DNA of 64,000 bases from JAIBCC01 sp963763855 (GTDB lineage Bacteria > Acidobacteriota > Blastocatellia > Pyrinomonadales > Pyrinomonadaceae), in assembly GCA_963763855.1 (NCBI GenBank), contig CAVXPU010000005.1, positions 2,728,001-2,792,000 on the forward strand, in the 5' to 3' direction. This document shows, in pieces, positions 1-8,572 of this stretch; the first letter of the stretch is position 1, and each line of letters starts with the position of its first letter. Position numbers and translations under genes: made by a program. Below the pieces are notes generated by a model. It worked only from the letters and a program-made list of their open reading frames with translations, was not told the DNA's origin and ran no database searches.

Positions 1-1
1 G

Positions 2-2113
2 GAAATTTGTTTTCGCGAAACAGGGAACGCCGTCATCTTGACGGCTGACCCCCAAAGCCACCAAGATGGTGGCGTTCCACTTAAATTTTCAGATAAATTC
101 ATCTGCAAAAAAGACGGCACGCAATTTGAAGTTCCCGAACCGCATCTTTTTAGCTTTAATTCACCGTTTGGAGCGTGTCCAACTTGCCAGGGTTTCGGCA
201 ATACAATCGGCGTGGATTTTAATTTGGTCGTGCCAAATCCTTTGCTTTCGATTCGCGAAGGTGCAGTTGATCCATTCTCAAAACCGCAGCATGAATGGGC
301 ATTAAAATCACTTTTGGCTTTTTGCGATGCCGAAAATATCCCGATTCATCAGCCTTTCGCCGATTTATCCGAAAACGACCGTAACGCGATTTTTAACGGA
401 AGCGGAAAATGGAAAGGCATCAAAGGATTTTTTACGTGGCTCGAAACAAAAAAGTATAAACTCCACGTTCGCGTATTTCTCTCAAAATACAGAGGTTATA
501 CGATTTGTGCCGATTGCAATGGCGGCAGATTACGCCAGGAAGCACGCTGCGTAAAAGTTGGCGGAAAATCGCTTGGAGAAATCGTTTCGCTTTCGATAAA
601 AGACGCTGATGTGTTTTTTAAGAAACTCAAATTAGACGCAGAACGCGAGAAAATTGCTGACAAATTATTGCTTGAAATCAAACGCAGGTTAAAATTTCTG
701 GTTGACGTCGGACTCGATTATCTAACGCTAAGCCGTTTAGCTTCAACGCTTTCTGGCGGCGAAGCTCAGCGAATTCAGCTTGCCACAAATCTTGGATCCC
801 TGCTCGTGGGCACACTTTACGTTTTGGATGAGCCAAGCATCGGGCTTCATCCGAGAGACAATTCGCGGCTCATCAAAATACTCGAAAATCTGCGTGATAT
901 CGGCAACACGGTTTTGGTCGTCGAACACGATGCCGAGATGATGAAATCGGCGAATCATATTTTGGACATCGGTTTGCACGCCGGCGAACTCGGGGGAAAT
1001 GTGATTTTCGAAGGAAATTATGAAGCCTTGATGAAATCCGATAACTCATTGACAGCAAAGTATTTACGAAAAGAATCTGAAATAAAAATTCCGCACAAAC
1101 GCCGTGAGATTGGCAAAAAGAAACTGGGAATTATCGGTGCGAGAGAACATAATCTCAAAAATATTTCGGTAGAAATTCCCCTCGATATGATGGTTTGCGT
1201 CACTGGCGTTTCGGGTTCGGGCAAATCTACGCTTATTCACGACATTATTTACGCGGGTTTGCGAAAACAACGCGGCGATTGGCAAGGTCAGGTTGGGCTT
1301 TTCAAAGAGATCAAAGGCGGCGAACATTTCGACGATATTATTTTGGTTGATCAATCGCCAATCGGCAGAACGCCGCGTTCGAATCCCGTTACCTACATCA
1401 AGGCTTACGATGCGATCCGGGAAACTTTTTCACAGACAAACCTTTCAAAAGCAAAGGGTTACGATCCTTCGCATTTTTCATTTAACGTTCCCGGCGGACG
1501 CTGCGAAATTTGCCAAGGCAGCGGAACTGTAACAGTTGAAATGCAGTTTTTGGCAGATGTTGAATTGACATGCGAAGATTGCAACGGCACACGATTTAAG
1601 TCTGAAATTCTAGACGTAAAATACAAAGGAAAGAATATTCACGACGTTTTGCAGATGACAATTCGTGAAGCGATTACCTTTTTCAAAGACGTAAATAAAC
1701 TCGTCAACCGTCTGAAAATGCTTGAAGCCGTTGGACTTGGCTATTTACGACTCGGACAATCCGCGACAACTTTATCCGGAGGAGAAGCCCAACGAGTAAA
1801 ACTTGCCGCACATTTAGCGACCAAAACTAAATCGAAAACATTGTTCATTTTCGACGAACCAACGACAGGTTTGCATTTTGACGACATCAACAAATTGCTT
1901 TCGGCGTTTCGTGCCTTGCTCGATAACGGTGCAAGTTTGCTGGTCATCGAACACAATTTGGACGTGATAAAAACCGCAGATTATGTGATTGATTTAGGTC
2001 CTGAAGGCGGAATCGGCGGCGGTGAAATTGTCGCCACAGGCACACCCGAAGAAATTGTGAAGAATGTTAAATCGTTGACAGGTAAGTATTTGCGGGAAAT
2101 ACTTCACGGATAA
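2..2113 (+). CDS. uvrA: UvrA, excinuclease ABC subunit A (5' end outside window)
   Basis: UvrA is the DNA-damage-sensing ATPase of nucleotide excision repair; it loads UvrB at lesions. The frame is open from position 2, so the N-terminal part of the usual roughly 940-residue protein lies upstream. Visible landmarks in order: a CPTC zinc-binding segment after 'FSFNSPFGA', the first ABC signature (LSGGEAQRIQLA) with Walker B 'YVLDEPSIGLHP', the second Walker A (GVSGSGKST), the second zinc module (CEIC ... CEDC), the second signature (LSGGEAQRVKLA) and 'FDEPTTGLH'. It ends in TAA and converges on the PIN gene, overlapping it by 10 bp. Oddity: codons near positions 24-78 are made of a palindromic repeat that adds a peptide with no match to the family just before 'KFSDKF'. 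A TTG at 38 is only an internal codon. Confidence 0.96.
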   Translation, partial: EICFRETGNAVILTADPQSHQDGGVPLKFSDKFICKKDGTQFEVPEPHLFSFNSPFGACPTCQGFGNTIGVDFNLVVPNPLLSIREGAVDPFSKPQHEWALKSLLAFCDAENIPIHQPFADLSENDRNAIFNGSGKWKGIKGFFTWLETKKYKLHVRVFLSKYRGYTICADCNGGRLRQEARCVKVGGKSLGEIVSLSIKDADVFFKKLKLDAEREKIADKLLLEIKRRLKFLVDVGLDYLTLSRLASTLSGGEAQRIQLATNLGSLLVGTLYVLDEPSIGLHPRDNSRLIKILENLRDIGNTVLVVEHDAEMMKSANHILDIGLHAGELGGNVIFEGNYEALMKSDNSLTAKYLRKESEIKIPHKRREIGKKKLGIIGAREHNLKNISVEIPLDMMVCVTGVSGSGKSTLIHDIIYAGLRKQRGDWQGQVGLFKEIKGGEHFDDIILVDQSPIGRTPRSNPVTYIKAYDAIRETFSQTNLSKAKGYDPSHFSFNVPGGRCEICQGSGTVTVEMQFLADVELTCEDCNGTRFKSEILDVKYKGKNIHDVLQMTIREAITFFKDVNKLVNRLKMLEAVGLGYLRLGQSATTLSGGEAQRVKLAAHLATKTKSKTLFIFDEPTTGLHFDDINKLLSAFRALLDNGASLLVIEHNLDVIKTADYVIDLGPEGGIGGGEIVATGTPEEIVKNVKSLTGKYLREILHG
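24..78. repeat. Palindromic repeat element inside the uvrA reading frame
   Basis: This is a 55-bp element with outer inverted ends GGAACGCC (24-31) and GGCGTTCC (71-78). It contains two perfect 7-bp hairpins: GCCGTCA-TCT-TGACGGC (29-45) and GCCACCA-AGA-TGGTGGC (57-73). It has the same design as the intergenic elements at 11055, 19766, 22129 and 44314. It is translated as part of uvrA without a stop codon. Confidence 0.85.
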
Positions 2114-2571
2114 AATTGAGGATTATCACTTTGTAAGTTCTCGGCATTTGCGGCATCAAGCAATTTTTGGTCGGACGCAAGAAAAATAAGTTCTGAAAAA
2201 TTTGCTTGCTTCAAATTTTCGTTGGTCAACAATGCAGAAGCCAGTTGGATCGAATCACTCGCACGTAACGGATACGCTTCTAAAAGTTCACATGACTTAT
2301 CAACAACTTCTTCATTAATTTCAATAATTTGATATTCGATTTGGTAGAAGTCTTCAAAATCTTGTGTAACTTTCTGATAATCGCTTCGACTTAAACTTAA
2401 TTCTCTGAAACGACGATTTAGAGCACTAAAAATTTCGGAAATACTCAGGCGTGAGATGATAATTTTGTTGCCTGTCTGCTTATCGGCTACTTGAGAAAAC
2501 CAATTGCTTCCAATTTCCTGAACATGGCGTTTGACCAAGGCACTGCTATCTGCAAAATAGGTTTGTGCCAT
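2104..2571 (-). CDS. PIN-domain (VapC-type) toxin ribonuclease
   Basis: This is a PIN-fold protein of 155 residues, the likely RNase toxin of a type II toxin-antitoxin pair. Acidic PIN residues are visible: the Asp in 'YFADSSALVKRH' near the N-terminus, the Glu in 'SISEIFSAL' near residue 47, the Asp in 'LRASDSIQLASAL' near residue 105 and the Asp in 'FLASDQKLLDAA'. The ATG at 2571 is chosen because it shares its A with the TGA of the upstream antitoxin and has an AGAGGAAAG ribosome-binding stretch; a TTG one codon earlier is less likely. Its 3' end overlaps the uvrA end by 10 bp on the opposite strand. Substrate RNA cannot be told from sequence. Confidence 0.85.
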   Translation of the reverse strand: MAQTYFADSSALVKRHVQEIGSNWFSQVADKQTGNKIIISRLSISEIFSALNRRFRELSLSRSDYQKVTQDFEDFYQIEYQIIEINEEVVDKSCELLEAYPLRASDSIQLASALLTNENLKQANFSELIFLASDQKLLDAANAENLQSDNPQFYP

Positions 2572-2864
2572 CAAAATCTTTCCTCTCGATCCTGAATGAT
2601 AAGTTCGCTAATTGGTTGCGAAGTTGAAAAAAGTTTTGCCAACCTTGTTCTTTCGTCAACCGTAAGTGATTGCTTTGGAATGGTTTTCTTTTTCGGCAAA
2701 CTTAAGCCTTTTTGGATAAGCAGTCTGCTGATATTTTCAGAGAGATTATCATTTTTCTCGATTACGGTTAAATCTAATTCAACCTCAGAGTTTTCCGGCA
2801 AATCAAGCGAAACTAAAGGTCGCAAAACACCGTTTGAATATATTGCTGTTAATGTTTGACTCAT
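2571..2864 (-). CDS. DUF104/AF2212-like antitoxin
   Basis: This protein of 97 residues begins with the short strand-rich module typical of DUF104 (AF2212-like) proteins: 'TAIYSNGVLRPL' followed by 'LDLPENSEVELDL'. These proteins pair with PIN toxins, and the PIN gene follows with a 1-nt stop/start overlap, so the two are translationally coupled. The C-terminal half is charged and probably wraps the toxin, as in other type II antitoxins (inference). The pair is expected to repress its own promoter, but no operator was identified. Confidence 0.8.
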   Translation of the reverse strand: MSQTLTAIYSNGVLRPLVSLDLPENSEVELDLTVIEKNDNLSENISRLLIQKGLSLPKKKTIPKQSLTVDERTRLAKLFSTSQPISELIIQDREERF

Positions 2865-2868
2865 AATT

Positions 2869-2994
2869 TTAACTCGCTATCTTTCTCACATATTCAATTA
2901 AATCACCAAGCGGAGATTTTTGCCAAATTGCAATAATAAAAGCGTAAGTGTAGCGGACATTTATCATCCGCAACCTAGCATCTTTATTTTCCTC
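2869..2994 (-). other. Out-of-frame C-terminal coding tail of the PadR-linked membrane protein
   Basis: Immediately after the stop of the upstream membrane protein, the neighbouring frame stays open for 41 codons to a TAA at 2869-2871. It reads as ordinary protein: a charged stretch (LEENKDARLR), a hydrophobic stretch (YTYAFIIAIW) and an amphipathic end (SPLGDLIEYVRKIAS). It has no start codon of its own with a ribosome-binding site. It is best explained as the displaced end of the 2993-3427 gene after a single-base shift near 2993-3012. Confidence 0.5.
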
Positions 2995-3427
2995 AAGTGC
3001 TTGCAAAAACTTCCTGGTCCCAATCTGCCATAATCGGTAAAAACACCTCTTTTTGACTCTTAACTGAAAAGAAAGCTCCTGATAATTTAAACCACTTATA
3101 ACGAGAGGGCATTGATATTTTATATTTCTTAGTTTTACGATTTACAAAGAAATCACCAATTCTAAGCGATAAATTAAAATAATCAATCCTGAAGTAACTA
3201 CCGCAAACCAAAACACTCGAGACTAGAGTCATTAAAAGCACTGAAAATTTGCCGCTGACAGCATCATTTGCACCAATAATTATTAAAAAACCTGCAAGTA
3301 TACTTGAAATAGCAAAAGCAACTGCCATAATTAGCACAAACACAAACGAAACAAAAAAGCCAAACGCAATTTTTTGTGTAAGGTCGTCTTTCTTCTTAAC
3401 CAATAGCTCAAGTTCGTTAACTTTCAT
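2993..3427 (-). CDS. Small membrane protein coupled to PadR regulator (C-terminus probably frameshifted)
   Basis: The protein has 144 residues. Two or three hydrophobic helices lie between about residues 22 and 85, followed by a basic segment (NRKTKKYKISMPSRYKW). The start at ATG 3427 is preferred over an upstream in-frame GTG/ATG because GGGAGGTG sits 7 nt before it and the PadR stop lies 2 nt upstream. Genes of this kind often follow PadR regulators in an operon. I do not recognise the family and infer no function. The reading frame ends at 2993, but a protein-like continuation runs in the neighbouring frame to 2869, so the true product is probably about 45 residues longer. Confidence 0.6.
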   Translation of the reverse strand: MKVNELELLVKKKDDLTQKIAFGFFVSFVFVLIMAVAFAISSILAGFLIIIGANDAVSGKFSVLLMTLVSSVLVCGSYFRIDYFNLSLRIGDFFVNRKTKKYKISMPSRYKWFKLSGAFFSVKSQKEVFLPIMADWDQEVFAST

Positions 3428-3429
3428 GA

Positions 3430-3744
3430 CTAAACACCTCCCAAAGCCCATTCGGAATTCATAAACTCAATTACTCTGACATTTGCGTTATAAACCTGTT
3501 CGCCCAAACCTGTCGCCCAATATTTACGCCGTGGAATGCCGATTTCGGGTGCGGTTCGCGGTTCTTCGCGTGAATCAAGATAGCCTTTGTCGCACATCCG
3601 CGAGAGCGTAACGTAAATTGTGCCGCGTTTTAGTTCGCCTTCCGATGCTTCAACCATTTCAAGCCCAAACATTTCGCCTTTGTGAATCAACATTTCCAAG
3701 GCTTTCATTTCTTTCGCCGATAGTTTTGGGAATTCACTATTCAT
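3430..3744 (-). CDS. PadR-family transcriptional regulator
   Basis: This is a winged-helix protein of 104 residues with the typical PadR layout: a first helix (LSAKEMKALEMLIHKGEMFG), a recognition region (ELKRGTIYVTLSRMCDKGYL) and a beta wing (REEPRTAPEIGIPRRKYWATG). It has only a short C-terminal helix, so it is a small PadR. AGGAG lies 9 nt before the ATG. The membrane-protein gene follows 2 nt after its stop. A strong promoter and a palindrome next to the ribosome-binding site suggest autoregulation. The effector is unknown. Confidence 0.88.
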   Translation of the reverse strand: MNSEFPKLSAKEMKALEMLIHKGEMFGLEMVEASEGELKRGTIYVTLSRMCDKGYLDSREEPRTAPEIGIPRRKYWATGLGEQVYNANVRVIEFMNSEWALGGV

Positions 3745-3755
3745 TAGTATTTCTC

Positions 3756-3766
3756 CTGTCTGACAG
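3756..3766. promoter_or_regulatory. Candidate PadR operator palindrome
   Basis: CTGTC-T-GACAG is a perfect 5+5 palindrome abutting the ribosome-binding site of padR, about 13-23 nt downstream of the predicted transcription start. Binding here would block transcription or translation of the padR operon. Its assignment to PadR is an inference from position. Confidence 0.4.
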
Positions 3767-3785
3767 ATACAATAAGTTCACTCTT

Positions 3786-3814
3786 ACAATATCGGACGAA
3801 AAGATGCATGTCAA
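3786..3814 (-). promoter_or_regulatory. Sigma-70-type promoter for the padR operon
   Basis: On the minus strand, TTGACA (3814-3809) is followed by a 17-bp spacer and TATTGT (3791-3786). The -35 matches consensus fully and the -10 matches 4 of 6. Transcription would start near 3779 and give a leader of roughly 35 nt to the padR ATG. Confidence 0.7.
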
Positions 3815-3839
3815 GATTTTTTTGTGATATTTTAGCTTT

Positions 3840-4529
3840 TTAGAGATTCAAACGACACTTTATAAGCATCCAGATCGCCCTTACCCCATCCCTCCAATTG
3901 ATCTTTTTGCCTTCTAAAACCGTTCTTGGCGAATATGAGATTGGGACTTCTATGATTTTAAAGCCAGCTTGGTGAATTCGGGCGGTAATTTCGGGTTCGA
4001 TGTCGAAGCGATTTGCTCTAAGCTTAATTTTTTCAGCAACTTCTTTCGTAAAAACTTTGTAGGCGGTTTCCATATCAGTTAGATTTGTTCCAAACAAAAT
4101 ATTAGTTTGTGTGCTTAAAAAGCGATTTGCGAAACGCCGGAAGATTGGAACTTTATTGTTCTTTTTCAAAAATCTTGAGCCGTAAACGACAGAAGTTTTA
4201 CCGTCTAAAATTGGTTGTAAAAGTTGTAGATATTCGTCGGGATTCGTTTCTAAATCAGCGTCTTGAAGCAAAATAATATCGCCTTTGGCAAAACTTAAAC
4301 CGATTCTAATTGCGGCTCCTTTGCCGATGTTTACAGGGCTTGAATAAAGTTTTGCGAGTTGATATTGATGAGAAGCAAGCAGCGTAGCGGTGCCGTCATT
4401 CGAACCATCGTCCACTACTATAATCTCCTTTTCCAAAGGCAGTGAAATACCCGACACCTTTTCGATGACTTCGATAACCGTCGATTCTTCGTTATAAACG
4501 GGGATAATAACCGTGAGCAACACACTCAT
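3840..4529 (-). CDS. Family 2 glycosyltransferase (dolichol-phosphate mannosyltransferase-like)
   Basis: This GT-A fold enzyme of 229 residues probably transfers a sugar from a nucleotide donor to a lipid-phosphate carrier. Visible features are the N-terminal 'VIIPVYNEE', the nucleotide-binding 'VVDDGSNDGT', the metal-binding 'QDADLE' (DXD type), and 'DMETAYKVF', the acceptor-side motif seen in DPM1-like enzymes. It has no transmembrane helices, so it resembles the soluble catalytic form. It lies 31 bp downstream of the O-antigen ligase gene on the same strand and is probably cotranscribed with it, pointing to surface glycan assembly. Confidence 0.88.
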   Translation of the reverse strand: MSVLLTVIIPVYNEESTVIEVIEKVSGISLPLEKEIIVVDDGSNDGTATLLASHQYQLAKLYSSPVNIGKGAAIRIGLSFAKGDIILLQDADLETNPDEYLQLLQPILDGKTSVVYGSRFLKKNNKVPIFRRFANRFLSTQTNILFGTNLTDMETAYKVFTKEVAEKIKLRANRFDIEPEITARIHQAGFKIIEVPISYSPRTVLEGKKINWRDGVRAIWMLIKCRLNL

Positions 4530-4560
4530 AAAGTAAAAGTTAATTGATTAAAAGGCAAAA

Positions 4561-5787
4561 TTAGTTTGCAGCTTTTGTTTCATTCGCACTACCTAAAAGC
4601 CCGATCAAAACCCACAAATGCCGTGCATCTTCATACGAACCGCTCAATCCCTGATATAAAAATGCCGCGATAAAGGCGAAACCAAAAGCAGTTTTATAGG
4701 TCAGTATCGTTGAGTTATTTAGACTTAGCGGAAAACTTTGACGCATAAACCAAATAGTCAAAAACAAAATAGCCGCAATTCCGATTAAGCCTTGTTGCCC
4801 CGCAACGTTGAGCCAAAGCTGATGTGCATCGCCCAAATTCTGCAAGCCATTTGGAGAAATATATTCAACCTTTGCCGCGTCTAAACCAATTCCACGTCCA
4901 ACAATTGGATTTTTCCGCAAGGTTTCAACGGCGGAAATCCAAGTTAAAATTCTCGCTGAAGGCTGTAATTTGTTGGGAAAATTAGTAGGCGATGGCAAAA
5001 CGGTAACAAAGAAAAGTACCGCTCCCAATATGCCGCTTATTAAGCTAAGTTTTGCAAATAATGGTTTTACGGTTTTCCAATCAAGCCAGAACCAAATTCC
5101 AATTATCAATAAAATTCCGCCAATTCCAGGCGAAACCGTAAAAATCGTTGTAAGCCCGAAAAGTATCGTAAAAATCCACAAAACTTCCCTTTTCAACCAC
5201 TTAAACTTGAACGCCAATAGCAGAAAAACAACGCTGATATTCAAATAATTACAAAGCATATTCGGATTAAAAAATGTGCTTTGAATTCGCGGATAGTTTC
5301 CGGTTGGCAATGAACCAAAATGAGATAAAGTATTGAGCAAAATCGGGTTATCTCTTTGAATGTAAAATAACAATAATGAAACAAAACTGACGAAGCAGAC
5401 CAAAAAAGTTGCCGAAAGCCAAGCCATTCCAATTTTGCGAAACTTACTTTCGTCGTCAATCAGATTGAAAGCCAATTTCGCTAATCCAATTAAATAAACT
5501 TCACCCGCTAATTTTATAACGCTCGTTTTTAGATTTTCGGAGAAATAAGTTGAAAGGCAAAGTGATATAAAATAAAGAGTTAGCGGTAAATAAAACCACG
5601 ACCAGCGTATTCTTACCCTTCCTAAAAGCAGATAAACAGCAAAAACAAACGCTGTCATTAAAAATAAAATGTCGGTCAATTGAAGAGGAAAGCCAAAATA
5701 TCGCAGGTTTGGAAAATTTACAAACGGCAATGAAAAAACGGTTAGCCAAAAAAGCCAAAACGGAAGGTTTTTAATCGCGTCTTTCAT
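4561..5787 (-). CDS. O-antigen ligase / Wzy-type polymerase family membrane protein
   Basis: This polytopic protein of 408 residues has roughly ten or more hydrophobic segments. It has a large C-terminal periplasmic loop carrying 'IVGRGIGLDAA' and 'DAHQLWLNVAGQQGLIG', the Gly-Arg-Gly and His region typical of the Wzy_C/WaaL superfamily. Members ligate or polymerise undecaprenyl-linked glycans on the periplasmic side. Ligase and polymerase cannot be separated by sequence here. It is the first gene of a two-gene minus-strand unit with the GT2 gene and is divergent from polA. Confidence 0.85.
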   Translation of the reverse strand: MKDAIKNLPFWLFWLTVFSLPFVNFPNLRYFGFPLQLTDILFLMTAFVFAVYLLLGRVRIRWSWFYLPLTLYFISLCLSTYFSENLKTSVIKLAGEVYLIGLAKLAFNLIDDESKFRKIGMAWLSATFLVCFVSFVSLLLFYIQRDNPILLNTLSHFGSLPTGNYPRIQSTFFNPNMLCNYLNISVVFLLLAFKFKWLKREVLWIFTILFGLTTIFTVSPGIGGILLIIGIWFWLDWKTVKPLFAKLSLISGILGAVLFFVTVLPSPTNFPNKLQPSARILTWISAVETLRKNPIVGRGIGLDAAKVEYISPNGLQNLGDAHQLWLNVAGQQGLIGIAAILFLTIWFMRQSFPLSLNNSTILTYKTAFGFAFIAAFLYQGLSGSYEDARHLWVLIGLLGSANETKAAN

Positions 5788-5896
5788 CTCAATAGTTCAA
5801 GGATTGCTTAGTTTAGCATAAAAACCTTTTTCGTTAGCTTGTCATAGTTTCACTCATTCTCTATCATCAAACAAACGAATTTAAGAAGGTAAATCA

Positions 5897-8569
5897 ATGG
5901 CTGAAAATAATCCAAAACGGGTCTTTTTGATCGATTCAATGTCGCATATTTTTCGTGCTTTTTTCGCTCCGATGGGAATGCGTCAAGAGCCTCTGCGAAA
6001 TTCCAAAGGGCAGATAACTCAAGCAGTTTTCGTATTTACGAATATGCTGAGAAAGCTTTTGAACGACGAAAAGCCGGATTATGTCGCCGCCATTTTTGAC
6101 ACGCCGGAGAAGACTTTTCGCCATGATAATTTTGCTGCCTACAAAGCAAATCGAGCAGAAATGCCAGACGATCTCTCAACCCAACTTCCCTACATTGTGC
6201 GGGTTTGCGAAGCCTTTAATGTGCCGATTTTGAAAGTTCCGGGTTTTGAAGCCGATGATTTGATTGGAACGCTCGCTCAAAAGGCTGAGAAACAAGGACT
6301 TAAATCCATTATCGTTTCAAATGACAAAGATTTGTGTCAGCTCGTCCACGACCCTCTGATCGTTTGCATGCGGCAAAATTCGCAGAATATCAAAAGGAAA
6401 GTTCCCGTGCCGCCAATCGAATTTTGCGATGAGGCTTGGGTTTTAAATAAATTCGGCGTGCCGCCCCGTCAAATCATTGATTTGCTTGGACTTATGGGCG
6501 ATGCTATCGACAATATTCCGGGTGCTCCGGGCATTGGCGAGAAAGGTGCATTGAAGTTAATTTTGGAATACGGTTCGATTGAAAATGCGATTGCCAATGC
6601 TGAGAAAATTACGCATAAGACTTATCGGGAATCGCTGCAAAACAATCAAGATATTATTCGCCAGTCGCTCGATTTAGCAACGGTTCATTGCGAAGTTCCT
6701 GTCGATCTGGATCTCGATCTTTTGAAATTTCGCGAGCCAAATCGGGTTGCCGCTTATCAGCTTTTCCGCGAACTCGAATTCAACACTTTAACCAAAGAAT
6801 TTTCCGATGCTTCCTTGCCTTTATTTGCGGAACTGCCTGATACACAAGAGGTTACGAAAAACTATTCAATCATTAAAACTCGTGATGAATTGGATAAGTT
6901 AATTCGTAAATTGTGGGAAAGCGAAGGTTGGTCAATCGCGGTTGACGATGATGAATCGCTCGGGAGTTTTGATAAGGAGAAGCCGAAAGGTGTGGCGATC
7001 GCGAATGCTCCCCGCTCTAGTTTTTACATCGATTTATCAGATGAAAGCCTGATTCCACTGCTCAAGGATATTTTTGAAAATGGTTTTCTTACCAAGTGCA
7101 CATTCGATTGGAAACGAAATTTGGCAACCCTCAAAAAGATAGGAATTTCCCCCGAGGCAGTGAAAGACGATGTGATGCTGGCAGCATATTTGCTCGATCC
7201 GAGCCGAAGCGAGTACGATGTCGCGACACTTGCCCAGCAGCAGATAAATATCGATGCGAGTTACGAAGTGCCGGAAGGCTTCTCGCAAAATGAGTGGCGA
7301 ACCTTAGAAGCCGCTGATTTCACTTTCCAGCTCGCACCAATTTTGCGTAAGCGATTGGAAGCATTTGGTTTAGAGAAAATATATAAAGAAATTGAAATGC
7401 CGCTAGTTCCGCTGCTTTACGAAATTGAAATGAACGGAATGAAAGTTGACGCCGATGTTTTGCGAAATCTTTCTGCCGATTTCGGTGCGGAATTAGCCAA
7501 ACTTTCGACGCGAATTTTCGAACTTGCGGGACACGAATTCAAAATTAATTCGCCGAAACAAGTCGGCGATGTTTTGATGGAATTAAATATCGAAACAGGC
7601 AAAAAAACTGCTAAAGGACAGATTTCTACAAGCAAAGAAGTTTTAAGCGAACTTGCTGAAACTTATGAATTGCCAAAGTTAATTCTAGAATTCCGCGAAC
7701 TCGATAAACTTAAATCGACTTACACCGATACGCTGCCCGAAAGAATTGCATCAGACGGCAGAGTACATGGAAAATTAAATCAAACCGTGGCGGCAACCGG
7801 ACGTTTATCTTCAACCGAGCCGAATTTGCAGAATATACCGATTCGCACCGAACTTGGTCAAAAAATTCGTTCTGCGTTTATTTCCGATGAAGGAAATTTG
7901 CTGGTATCGGTTGATTATTCGCAGCTAGAATTGAGGATTTTGGCTCACGTTACAAACGACGAAGTTTTGCAGGACGCCTTCAAAAAAGGTGAAGACATTC
8001 ATGCACGCACAGCGAAATTGGTGTTTGGGGATGAATCGCAACGCCGTCTCGCTAAGATCGTAAATTTTGGAATCGCATACGCCGTAGAGGCTTATGGCTT
8101 GTCGCAACGCATCGGTTTGGGCGTCGCGGAATCGAAAAAGATCATCCAGGATTATTACAATACCTACAAAGGCGTAAAAAAATACATGGACGAAACGCCC
8201 GACTTTGCACGCGAACACGGCTACGTCGCCTCGATCTTCGGTCGCCGACGCCCGCTGCCCTCAATCCACGATAAAAATTTCAACGTCCGCTCGCGTGCCG
8301 AGCGTGAAGCGATCAATATGCCGATTCAAGGCTCCGCTTCGGATATAGTTAAAATCGCGATGCTAAAGGTCGATAAAGCGTTGAAAAAAGAACACTTAAA
8401 AGCCCAATTGATTATGCAGATTCACGACGAACTTTTGTTTGAAGTGCCAAAAGACGAACTCGAAAAGGTCTGCAAAATTGTTAAGGAAGAAATGGAGAAT
8501 GCGGTAGAATTAAGCGTTCCTCTGATCGCGGAAGTTGGAATTGGGAAGGATTGGATGAACGCGAAATAG
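5897..8569 (+). CDS. polA: DNA polymerase I
   Basis: The protein has 890 residues with the full Pol I layout: a 5'-3' exonuclease domain (about 1-290, with 'FEADDLIGTLA' and 'SNDKDLCQLV'), a 3'-5' exonuclease-like domain (about 325-500) and the polymerase domain (about 510-890). Polymerase motif A is 'VDYSQLELRILAH', the O-helix is 'RRLAKIVNFGIAYAVEAYGL' and motif C is 'MQIHDELLFEVP'. The proofreading domain looks degenerate: the usual D-x-E and the N/D pair of Exo II are not seen, although 'DDVMLAAYLLDP' remains. AAGAAGG precedes the ATG. It works in gap filling and Okazaki-fragment processing and is a partner of uvrA-type repair. The methyltransferase gene starts 3 nt after its stop. Confidence 0.95.
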   Translation: MAENNPKRVFLIDSMSHIFRAFFAPMGMRQEPLRNSKGQITQAVFVFTNMLRKLLNDEKPDYVAAIFDTPEKTFRHDNFAAYKANRAEMPDDLSTQLPYIVRVCEAFNVPILKVPGFEADDLIGTLAQKAEKQGLKSIIVSNDKDLCQLVHDPLIVCMRQNSQNIKRKVPVPPIEFCDEAWVLNKFGVPPRQIIDLLGLMGDAIDNIPGAPGIGEKGALKLILEYGSIENAIANAEKITHKTYRESLQNNQDIIRQSLDLATVHCEVPVDLDLDLLKFREPNRVAAYQLFRELEFNTLTKEFSDASLPLFAELPDTQEVTKNYSIIKTRDELDKLIRKLWESEGWSIAVDDDESLGSFDKEKPKGVAIANAPRSSFYIDLSDESLIPLLKDIFENGFLTKCTFDWKRNLATLKKIGISPEAVKDDVMLAAYLLDPSRSEYDVATLAQQQINIDASYEVPEGFSQNEWRTLEAADFTFQLAPILRKRLEAFGLEKIYKEIEMPLVPLLYEIEMNGMKVDADVLRNLSADFGAELAKLSTRIFELAGHEFKINSPKQVGDVLMELNIETGKKTAKGQISTSKEVLSELAETYELPKLILEFRELDKLKSTYTDTLPERIASDGRVHGKLNQTVAATGRLSSTEPNLQNIPIRTELGQKIRSAFISDEGNLLVSVDYSQLELRILAHVTNDEVLQDAFKKGEDIHARTAKLVFGDESQRRLAKIVNFGIAYAVEAYGLSQRIGLGVAESKKIIQDYYNTYKGVKKYMDETPDFAREHGYVASIFGRRRPLPSIHDKNFNVRSRAEREAINMPIQGSASDIVKIAMLKVDKALKKEHLKAQLIMQIHDELLFEVPKDELEKVCKIVKEEMENAVELSVPLIAEVGIGKDWMNAK

Positions 8570-8572
8570 TTT

